DNA from: Oribacterium sp. UBA5894
Lineage (GTDB): Bacteria > Bacillota > Clostridia > Lachnospirales > Lachnospiraceae
Assembly: GCA_002431355.1 (NCBI GenBank)
Contig: DJEQ01000060.1
Coordinates: forward strand, 1-22,733
DNA length: 22,733 bases
Direction: 5' to 3'
The notes below the pieces were generated by a model. The model was not told where the DNA came from, made no database searches, and was given only the letters and a program-made list of their open reading frames with translations. Position 1 is the first letter of the stretch; each line of letters begins with the position of its first letter. The position numbers and the translations under genes were made by a program. This document shows positions 6,930-13,243 of the stretch, piece by piece.

Positions 6930-7024
6930 AAGGAAATCAGGAAAAGTGAGAAGACATTCTGAGAAAAGAACGGCTCATCTTTCTGAAGGCAGTTTTTCAG
7001 ACGGAGACACAAAAACAGTACATG

Positions 7025-7063
7025 AAGTATCGGAGGATACTTTACATAGAAAAGATTCTATTT
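7025..7063 (+). promoter_or_regulatory. Two tandem hairpins before the binding-protein gene
   Basis: AAGTATC (7025-7031) pairs with GATACTT (7036-7042) around a four-base loop. ATAGAA (7046-7051) pairs with TTCTAT (7056-7061) around another four-base loop and is followed by TTT. The second stem ends a few bases before the ribosome binding site GAGGGAGG (7065-7072). The pair may stabilise the mRNA of an abundant protein or tune its translation. No strong separate promoter is visible in 6930-7024. Confidence 0.45.
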
Positions 7064-7080
7064 TGAGGGAGGACTCAATA

Positions 7081-8508
7081 ATGAAAAAGAATGTAAGACG
7101 TTGGCTGAGCGTTACAACTGTTGCGACGATGACCGCTGCTTCACTTGCCGCTTGTGGATCATCATCACAGCCTGCAGCAACGACGGCTGCTCCGGCGGAT
7201 ACAACAGCAGCCGCAGCAGAGACGACCGCTGCCGCTACCGAGGCTGCGACAGAAGCGGCTTCCGATGAAGGCAAGGTACTGAACATTCAGTGCTGGAACG
7301 AGGAGTTCAAGTCCAGACTGACGGATCACTATCCTGGATATCAGGAGGTCGATGGTACCACCGGTAAGATCGGTGATGTAACTGTAAAGTGGACCATTAC
7401 TCCATCCGATGACAATGCCTACCAGAACAATCTTGATAGCGTTCTTCCAGACAACGAGAACGCCGATGCGGACAGCAAGGTCGACCTCTTCCTCGTAGAA
7501 GCCGATTACGCAAAGAAGTATGTGGATTCGGACGTAGAGGTAACCGTTCCGGTCAAGGATCTCGGACTGACCGAGGATGACCTTAAGAATCAGTATCAGT
7601 ATACGAAGGACGTTGTCACCGATGCCGATGGAAATCTCCGTGGTGTATCATGGCAGGGCTGCCCGGGCGTACTGATTTATAACCGTCAGGCTGCAAAGGA
7701 TGTGCTTGGCTCCGATGATCCGGCTGATGTACAGGAAGCTGTAAAGGACTGGGATGCCTTTAATGAGACCGCTGCCAAGATGAAGGATGGCGGCTATTCC
7801 ATCACCTCATCGGTCAATGACTCCTACCGTGTATATTCGAACAATGTCACTACTCCGTGGGTAACGGATGGCAAGATTACCATCGACGACAACATTAAGA
7901 ACTGGGTAGACGATTCGAAGAAGCTCGTTGATGCCGGTGAGACGCATACCTATGAACTCTGGTCCGATGACTGGAGCAAGGGCTTCTATCCGGATGGCAA
8001 GGTATTCTGCTACTTTGGACCGGCATGGCTCATCAACTTCTCCATGGCAGCCGATACAGAAGGATCCATCGCAAACCAGGGCGGCTGGGGCGCTGTAGAA
8101 GGACCTCAGGGCTTCTACTGGGGCGGCACATGGATCTGCGCAGCCAAGGGAACCGATAACCCTACACTCGTTGGCGATATCATGAAGCAGCTCACTACCA
8201 ATGAAGAGATCATGACCGACATCGTTAAGAAGGATAGTGATTTCGTAAACAATAAGCCAGCCATGGAAGCCGCTGCAAAGGATGATTCCTATGCATTCAA
8301 GGTACTCGGCGGACAGAATCCACTGGAGCTCTTCTGTGCAGGTGCAGACAAGATCGATCTTTCCAACATGACGAACTACGATCAGGGCTGCAACGAGGAA
8401 TTCCAGAACGCGATGAAGAACTACTTTGATGGCAATGCTTCCTACGACGATGCACTGAACCTCTTCTACACAGCAGTTGAGGAGAAGTATCCGGAGCTTT
8501 CTCACTGA
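7081..8508 (+). CDS. Sugar ABC transporter substrate-binding lipoprotein
   Basis: This 475-residue family 1 extracellular solute-binding protein captures a carbohydrate outside the membrane for the two permeases that follow. The signal peptide ends in the lipobox LAAC, with the lipidated cysteine at residue 25. A linker rich in Ala, Thr and Glu (about residues 31-62) lifts the domain off the membrane. The binding domain starts at KVLNIQCWNEEF. Aromatic residues in GGWGAVEGPQGFYWGGTWI fit a sugar-stacking site. The start at 7081 is set by GAGGGAGG eight bases upstream and by the signal peptide; the open frame begins earlier (6946) but that part is not protein-like. Neighbouring GH94 and LacI genes suggest cellobiose or longer cellodextrins. 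A strong terminator follows the gene. Confidence 0.93.
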   Translation: MKKNVRRWLSVTTVATMTAASLAACGSSSQPAATTAAPADTTAAAAETTAAATEAATEAASDEGKVLNIQCWNEEFKSRLTDHYPGYQEVDGTTGKIGDVTVKWTITPSDDNAYQNNLDSVLPDNENADADSKVDLFLVEADYAKKYVDSDVEVTVPVKDLGLTEDDLKNQYQYTKDVVTDADGNLRGVSWQGCPGVLIYNRQAAKDVLGSDDPADVQEAVKDWDAFNETAAKMKDGGYSITSSVNDSYRVYSNNVTTPWVTDGKITIDDNIKNWVDDSKKLVDAGETHTYELWSDDWSKGFYPDGKVFCYFGPAWLINFSMAADTEGSIANQGGWGAVEGPQGFYWGGTWICAAKGTDNPTLVGDIMKQLTTNEEIMTDIVKKDSDFVNNKPAMEAAAKDDSYAFKVLGGQNPLELFCAGADKIDLSNMTNYDQGCNEEFQNAMKNYFDGNASYDDALNLFYTAVEEKYPELSH

Positions 8509-8590
8509 TCAAGGTATCAACATTAGCGAAAAGCCGAATCCATGCAAAACGGAAGAGCATGGCATAAAAGCAGAACGTTGACAGGGTAAG

Positions 8591-8633
8591 AGGTGCCCGC
8601 CCGGTAGAGAGGCCGGGTGGGCACCTTTCTTTT
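8591..8633 (+). terminator. Strong intercistronic terminator between binding protein and permeases
   Basis: A 14-bp stem is formed by AGGTGCCCGCCCGG (8591-8604) and CCGGGTGGGCACCT (8613-8626), with one G-U pair, followed by TTCTTTT. It lies after the binding-protein gene and before the permease genes. Partial read-through would give more binding protein than permease, a common arrangement in sugar importers. A smaller stem, CCATGC/GCATGG, precedes it at 8540-8562. Confidence 0.8.
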
Positions 8634-8756
8634 AAGACACGGTGCGAAGACTTCAGGTGCCGGAGGGCAAAGCCGCCGGACATGGAAGGATCAGGCTTCG
8701 TGGTCTCCCTGCGCTGTGAATGCATGAGCGGCATGCAAAAGGAAAGGCTGAACATC

Positions 8757-9668
8757 ATGAAGAAAAAACAAAGTAAGGTTGTACAGTATAATCGATGGGG
8801 ATATTACTTCCTGATCCCCTTCCTGGTGATTTATCTTTTATTCCAGTTTGTTCCACTGGTTACGACAATCTATAACAGCTTCTTCGAGAATTATCGTTCG
8901 GGACTGAAGCAGATCGGACCGACCTTCATCGGGCTCGGAAATTACATGAAGATCCTGGCGAGCGCCGATCTCTGGAAGTATGCGGGCAACACGATGATCA
9001 TGTGGATCATTGGCTTCGTACCGCAGATCATTACCTCGCTCCTGCTGGGTGCCTGGTTTACGGATCCATCGCTTCGGCTGAAGGGCCAGCGCTTCTTTAA
9101 GACGGTGATTTACCTTCCGAACCTGATCATGGCGAGTGCCTTTGCCATGCTGTTCTTCACCCTCTTCTCGGATTCCGGACCGATCAACTCGATTCTGATG
9201 CAGCTTGGTGTGATCAGTAAGCCATTTACCTTCCTGAGCAACACCGTGGCAGCACGCAGTCTCGTGGGCGCCATGAACTACATCATGTGGTTCGGCAATA
9301 CGACCATCCTGCTGATGGCCGGCATGATGGGCATTGACCAGTCGCTTTTTGAAGCGGCACAGGTGGATGGCGCGACGTCAACTCAGATCTTTTTCCGCAT
9401 TACCCTGCCGCTGCTTCGTCCGATTCTCGTGTATGTCCTGATTACCTCCCTCATCGGTGGTATCCAGATGTTCGATGTGCCGCAGATCCTCACGAACGCA
9501 ACCGGTGATCCGGCACGAAATACGATGACCATGATCATGTGGCTCAACAAGCATCTTTACAGCAAGAACTTCGGTATGGGCGGTGCGCTTTCCGTGCTCC
9601 TGTTTATCATTACAGGCGTGCTGAGTCTGATTGTCTATAAGACATCGGCCAGCAAAGAAGTGAACTAA
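8757..9668 (+). CDS. Sugar ABC transporter permease (MalF/UgpA-like)
   Basis: This 303-residue membrane protein is one of two subunits forming the sugar channel. It has about six hydrophobic segments, the first at about residues 15-37 (YYFLIPFLVIYLLFQFVPLV). The EAA loop that contacts the ATPase is visible at 199-220, with the expected EAA...G...LP pattern (E199, A200, A201, G205, L217, P218). The ATG at 8757 is chosen because AAAGGAAAGG lies at 8738-8747 and the upstream 25 codons of open frame do not look like a permease N-terminus. It is followed after 11 bases by the second permease and belongs to the binding protein at 7081. No ATPase gene is present in the window. Confidence 0.93.
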   Translation: MKKKQSKVVQYNRWGYYFLIPFLVIYLLFQFVPLVTTIYNSFFENYRSGLKQIGPTFIGLGNYMKILASADLWKYAGNTMIMWIIGFVPQIITSLLLGAWFTDPSLRLKGQRFFKTVIYLPNLIMASAFAMLFFTLFSDSGPINSILMQLGVISKPFTFLSNTVAARSLVGAMNYIMWFGNTTILLMAGMMGIDQSLFEAAQVDGATSTQIFFRITLPLLRPILVYVLITSLIGGIQMFDVPQILTNATGDPARNTMTMIMWLNKHLYSKNFGMGGALSVLLFIITGVLSLIVYKTSASKEVN

Positions 9669-9679
9669 GGAGGCAAGCG

Positions 9680-10537
9680 ATGAATGAACATAATACAAGT
9701 CATGGACTGAACATTCATGTCAGACGGGCGATTTCGTATATAGTCCTGATTCTCCTGTCGATCCTCTGCCTGATCTGGTTCTACATTCTGTTTATCAATG
9801 CAACCCGCTCGCATTCCGAGCTGACCCGCGGCTTTACGCCGATCCCGAGTCATTACCTGATCACAAACTGGATCAACCTGATTCATGGCACGCTTCCAGT
9901 AGTGCGCGGTATGCTGAACAGCTTCTTCGTGGCCGCCTGCAGTGCGGTGCTCTGCACCTACTTCTCGACCATGACGGCGTATGCAATCCATGCGTATAAC
10001 TTCAAGCTGAAGAAATTCATGTTCACCTTTATCCTGATGATCATGATGATCCCGACGCAGGTAACGGCGCTTGGCTTCATTCAGTTCATGACCAAGCTGA
10101 AGCTGATGGACAGCTTCATCCCGCTGATCCTTCCGTCGATTGCCGCACCGGTGACCTTCTTCTATATGAAGCAGTATATGGATTCCGTTCTTCCAATGTC
10201 GCTCATTGAGGCTGCGCGAATCGATGGTGCCGGCGAGTTCCGTATCTTCAATACCATCGTGCTGCCACTCATGAAGCCGGCCATCGCGGTACAGGCGATC
10301 TTCACCTTCGTGACGAGCTGGAACAATTACTTCCAGCCGGCCCTGATTCTCCATACGGATACGAAGAAGACCCTGCCGATCCTGATTGCACAGCTTCGTT
10401 CCGCGGATTTCCTGAAGTTCGATATGGGCCAGGTGTATGTTATGATCGCGTTCTCGATCTTCCCGGTCATCATCGTGTACCTGATTCTTTCAAAGTACAT
10501 TGTTGGTGGTGTTACCATGGGCGGTGTAAAGGGATAA
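9680..10537 (+). CDS. Sugar ABC transporter permease (MalG/UgpE-like)
   Basis: This 285-residue protein is the second channel subunit. It shows about six membrane segments, the first at residues 19-39. The EAA motif begins EAARIDGAGEF at residue 177 and ends in LPLMKP near residue 200. The segment VTSWNNYFQPALIL after the EAA loop is typical of MalG-type permeases. The ribosome binding site AAGGAGG (9667-9673) overlaps the end of the previous gene, so both are translated from one mRNA. The energy-coupling ATPase must come from another locus, as is usual for MsmK/UgpC-type shared ATPases in Firmicutes. A terminator follows at 10651. Confidence 0.94.
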   Translation: MNEHNTSHGLNIHVRRAISYIVLILLSILCLIWFYILFINATRSHSELTRGFTPIPSHYLITNWINLIHGTLPVVRGMLNSFFVAACSAVLCTYFSTMTAYAIHAYNFKLKKFMFTFILMIMMIPTQVTALGFIQFMTKLKLMDSFIPLILPSIAAPVTFFYMKQYMDSVLPMSLIEAARIDGAGEFRIFNTIVLPLMKPAIAVQAIFTFVTSWNNYFQPALILHTDTKKTLPILIAQLRSADFLKFDMGQVYVMIAFSIFPVIIVYLILSKYIVGGVTMGGVKG

Positions 10538-10554
10538 AGAATGAAGGAATCGAG

Positions 10555-10574
10555 CAGAATCCTCTGCGATTCTG
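10555..10574 (+). other. Small hairpin after the permease operon
   Basis: CAGAATC (10555-10561) and GATTCTG (10568-10574) form a perfect 7-bp stem with a six-base loop, 18 bases after the stop codon. There is no T-run, so it is more likely an mRNA 3' stabiliser than a terminator. Confidence 0.35.
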
Positions 10575-10629
10575 GAGTCCCATTCCGTTCTGTGTCAAAA
10601 CCTCATTTTCTCATTTTATTTTTCTTCAT

Positions 10630-10684
10630 TGGTTCTTCAGCCAGAACCAGAAAAACCGGCACCCAAGGGGTGCCGGTTTTTTTA
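10630..10684. terminator. Bidirectional terminator between permease and SGNH genes
   Basis: A first stem, TGGTTCT (10630-10636) with AGAACCA (10643-10649), is followed directly by a strong stem: AAAAACCGGCACCC (10651-10664) with GGGTGCCGGTTTTT (10668-10681), loop of three bases. The plus strand runs into seven or more T residues and the minus strand into five, so the stem can stop transcription from both convergent sides. Confidence 0.85.
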
Positions 10685-10719
10685 TGGTTCCGATTGCATA
10701 GCGGGGATATGTGCAAAGA

Positions 10720-10891
10720 GACGATGCCATGCTGATGCGCCTTCGGCGCAGGCATCGTCGTTTGATTTTGCCACCTGCGTGGCAAAACGGCCTTGCTCTA
10801 ACGTCGGGCTAGGGTTGCCCGACGTTAGCCCGTCGGGCGCAGATCGTAGATCTGCGAGATATCGTTACGGAGTTTGCATCAGGCAAACTCC
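10720..10891. repeat. Array of five consecutive hairpins
   Basis: Five hairpins follow each other in 172 bases. H1: GACGATGCC (10720-10728) with GGCATCGTC (10751-10759), containing an inner stem GCGCC/GGCGC. H2: TTTTGCCAC (10766-10774) with GTGGCAAAA (10779-10787). H3: CTAACGTCGGGC (10798-10809) with GCCCGACGTTAG (10817-10828). H4: CGCAGATC (10838-10845) with GATCTGCG (10849-10856). H5: GGAGTTTGC (10869-10877) with GCAAACTCC (10883-10891). All main stems are perfect. GCCCGAC (10817-10823) can also pair with a second GTCGGGC at 10832-10838. There is no open reading frame that explains this. It may be a structured RNA, a cluster of dispersed palindromic repeats, or a hairpin-type element. Confidence 0.8.
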
Positions 10892-10916
10892 TACACTGCC
10901 GCCCGGGGATATATAT

Positions 10917-11741
10917 TTAATGTGCAAAGTTTTTGCTGGCTGCATACTCACGGAAGCACTGTGCCCAGATCACATAGGCATCGGCGTTCTGATGGAAGGC
11001 CTGATCGCTGCAGTACTTCGGATCGAGGTCACCGTTCGCATCGGCGAGACGGTCGGCAACATTGATATAGCCCCAGCCGTTCGCGTCAGCCTTCTTCTTC
11101 ATTTCTGTGTTCAGCTTCCGAACCGTCTTACTGTCGACCGCCCAGCTCTTGACACCCTTAAAGTTCTGTACATAGCCAGGGTAAACATAGGTGGTGCTGA
11201 TGATGGTGAAGTCGGTGTCTGGATTCTGTGCCTTGATCTTCTGGATGAGCTCGGTATAGTGCTGCACGATCGTATCGGTGCGGTCGCCGAGGTCATTGAA
11301 GCCGAAGAAGAGGTACACATGCTTTGCGCCCATGAGCTGAATGGAATCCCAGACGTTCATGAACTTGCCCTGATAGAGCGGATGCGCAATGGTGCTGTCC
11401 TGTGCAACTGGAACGAGCGCACTGTGCAGGCTGTAACGGGAGGCTGTCAGGAACTGAAGCTCGCCCATCAGTGGATTCGTCTTATTGCCCTGTGCGAAGC
11501 GGTTGAAGCCATCCGCCACGGAATCGCCAATGATGACGGAATCCTTATAGAAATCAAGAACACGCTGATCCTCCTGCAGTGGAAGGCCAGCGGCTGTCTG
11601 GGTGGCTGCAGCAGTGGTCTGCTGAGCAGCACTGGTGGCTGGTACGCCCGGTACGCCATCGGCCAGTGCACAGATGCTCGCGGAGGAGACCATCGCGGCC
11701 GTCAGCAGCAGGGCTGCACTTCTCTTGAAACTCTTTTTCAT
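10917..11741 (-). CDS. Secreted SGNH/GDSL hydrolase family protein
   Basis: This 274-residue protein has an N-terminal signal peptide (KK..FKRSAALLLTAAMVSS, likely cut after ALA near residue 27), then an Ala/Thr/Gln-rich linker to about residue 55, then an SGNH hydrolase domain. Block I is IGDSVADG with the nucleophile S74. Block III is FGFNDLG with N149. The C-terminal D246 and H250 in SDQAFHQNADAY are the likely acid and base, with one residue more between them than the usual DxxH. The ribosome binding site GAAGGGAG fits the ATG at 11741. The family includes carbohydrate esterases and acyltransferases. Nearness to the MBOAT and DHHW genes suggests work on acetylated surface glycans. An upstream terminator and a palindrome at 11759 suggest separate transcription. 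Confidence 0.88.
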   Translation of the reverse strand: MKKSFKRSAALLLTAAMVSSASICALADGVPGVPATSAAQQTTAAATQTAAGLPLQEDQRVLDFYKDSVIIGDSVADGFNRFAQGNKTNPLMGELQFLTASRYSLHSALVPVAQDSTIAHPLYQGKFMNVWDSIQLMGAKHVYLFFGFNDLGDRTDTIVQHYTELIQKIKAQNPDTDFTIISTTYVYPGYVQNFKGVKSWAVDSKTVRKLNTEMKKKADANGWGYINVADRLADANGDLDPKYCSDQAFHQNADAYVIWAQCFREYAASKNFAH

Positions 11742-11758
11742 TTTATTCTCCCTTCAAA

Positions 11759-11774
11759 ACGTAAATGTTTACGT
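11759..11774. promoter_or_regulatory. Operator-like palindrome before the SGNH gene
   Basis: ACGTAAA (11759-11765), two bases (TG), then TTTACGT (11768-11774) make a perfect 16-bp palindrome, just upstream of the ribosome binding site of the SGNH hydrolase gene. It looks like a site for a dimeric regulator. On the minus strand the only -35-like hexamer nearby is TCGACA (about 11813-11808), with a poor -10 17 bases later inside the palindrome. Confidence 0.4.
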
Positions 11775-11866
11775 ACGCTCAATAAATGTCGAGGTGAATT
11801 CATCTTCATGTAGTTTCAGCATCCGAATTTGCCGGATCAGATCGACATGAAGCCGGATTCATCGCA

Positions 11867-11915
11867 GAAAAAATCTGTGCAGCGTCTTCGCATGACGACA
11901 GAGAACTGCACAGAT
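11867..11915 (-). terminator. Terminator of the MBOAT-DHHW operon
   Basis: On the minus strand, ATCTGTGCAG (11915-11906) pairs with CTGCACAGAT (11882-11873), with an inner CGTC/GACG stem, followed by TTTTTTC (11872-11866). This is a clear intrinsic terminator about 70 bases after the stop codon of the DHHW gene. It separates that operon from the SGNH gene. Confidence 0.75.
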
Positions 11916-11984
11916 ACACTATAGGCCGAAACGAATGTGAACGCAAGTCACGATCTGGAATCGTCTGGAACCGTAAGGATTCCG

Positions 11985-13232
11985 TCAGAAAATACCGCCA
12001 ATGCCGAGATCCGTATCGATCGTATTCATATTGTAGAGGAGGAGCACATCCGTGACCTCCGGGTGCTCCTGGATGAAGGACGATGGTCCGAAGCGATAGT
12101 AGCGCGTATCAAGGACGTAGATCTTTGCATAATGGTGGGCGAGGAACGGCACCATGGAGTTGGCGTAGCTGTCCTTGATGAGCACGAGCTGTCGATCCGA
12201 GTCAGCAGCGGTATTCGTGATCTCCACGAGCGGATGCAGGTTGTTGAGAAACATCGAGTACTTGTCCTTCTTTGCGAGGTAGTCACGATTGTACAGCGTG
12301 TCCGTCACTTCACCGGTATCCGGGTAGCTTACGCTCAGCTGATCCGTCGGATTTTCATAGAGCGTGATGCGGTCGCCCGGCACGGTGCTGTCATGGAGCT
12401 TCGAGTAAATCGTGCCATGGAAATCCTCTGTGACCACCGTCTCATGAAAGTCCTCCTCCGGGATAGGGTCAATGCCGGCGGCTTCGCAGTAGGCCTGATA
12501 GCCGATGTAGGCCCCATGGGTTGTCCAGTGGTGATCCGTATGGTAGTAAAGTGCGTCATCCCCTGCGGAGGCTGCCGTCTGCAGGGCGCTCCAGGCATCG
12601 ACCCTCTGCATCGATGGCAGTGCGGCATAGAGTGTATTCATGGTGTCGACCTGACGGAGCACGCCCTTATCCGGCGCACCGTCCGGGAGCTTCTCATTAT
12701 ACGTACTGATGGCCGTTGGCACGAGCATGAGCCGTACATGCTCCCGGGCGTCCGTTGTGATGGCATCCGCGAGCTTCTGGAACTGGGTGATGATTTTCTG
12801 ATTCTGTGTCGGCTCCTTGTAGGCCTCGATGAGGTAGCCATCCTTCGCGAGGTAGATGTCATTGATCTCTTCCTTCCCGCTCAGGCGTTCAAACTTCGTC
12901 TTCAGGGTCATGAACTGATCGCGCAGGGGGAAGTGGTCCGAGAGATAGCTCTGGATGCCCGTCATGTAGGTACCGTCCTTCAGGGAGGTGAAGCTGTAGC
13001 TCGGCCAGGCGGCGAGAGCACGGTTTTCGTTCTCTGAGAAGCTCTGCTTCGGCGCCAGAAGGCACCAGAGGCTGAGACCGAGGATGAGCGCCGTGACGAC
13101 CGAGACGGTGAATACATTGGCCATACGCCGCAGGCGGAGGAGTCCAGCCGCTGGAGCGGAGCTTCCAGATGACGTGTGGGGCGTACGGTGAAGGAACGTG
13201 GAAGCCTTCTGAGATTCATTTGATTTCTTCAT
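11985..13232 (-). CDS. DHHW family (AlgX/AlgJ-like) membrane-anchored protein
   Basis: This 415-residue protein has a short cytoplasmic N-terminus, one membrane segment (about residues 38-60) and a large extracellular domain. The name-giving motif is visible as HTDHHWTTHGAY (D233, H234, H235, W236). A GDS-like nucleophile block occurs as IKDSYANSM, with S355. This is the AlgX/AlgJ/DHHW branch of SGNH-fold proteins that hand acetyl groups from an MBOAT transporter to a surface polysaccharide. The start codon lies 11 bases after the end of the MBOAT gene, and its ribosome binding site AAAGGAGG overlaps that gene's TAA, so the two are translated together. The acceptor glycan is not known. Confidence 0.9.
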   Translation of the reverse strand: MKKSNESQKASTFLHRTPHTSSGSSAPAAGLLRLRRMANVFTVSVVTALILGLSLWCLLAPKQSFSENENRALAAWPSYSFTSLKDGTYMTGIQSYLSDHFPLRDQFMTLKTKFERLSGKEEINDIYLAKDGYLIEAYKEPTQNQKIITQFQKLADAITTDAREHVRLMLVPTAISTYNEKLPDGAPDKGVLRQVDTMNTLYAALPSMQRVDAWSALQTAASAGDDALYYHTDHHWTTHGAYIGYQAYCEAAGIDPIPEEDFHETVVTEDFHGTIYSKLHDSTVPGDRITLYENPTDQLSVSYPDTGEVTDTLYNRDYLAKKDKYSMFLNNLHPLVEITNTAADSDRQLVLIKDSYANSMVPFLAHHYAKIYVLDTRYYRFGPSSFIQEHPEVTDVLLLYNMNTIDTDLGIGGIF

Positions 13233-13243
13233 GGCAGCCTCCT

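Noticed and set aside
8578..8583. TTGACA as a promoter for the permease genes
   Set aside because: No -10 box is found 16-18 bases downstream, where the terminator stem lies.
10720..10891. CRISPR array in the hairpin-rich region
   Set aside because: The hairpins differ in sequence and size; there are no identical repeats with spacers and no cas genes.
10629..11813. A 394-codon plus-strand frame across the hairpin array and opposite the SGNH gene
   Set aside because: The SGNH protein on the minus strand has signal peptide and active-site blocks, and the array part is all hairpins.
11937..13037. A 366-codon plus-strand frame opposite the DHHW gene
   Set aside because: The minus-strand product has a membrane segment, a DHHW motif and a coupled ribosome binding site; the plus frame is its shadow.
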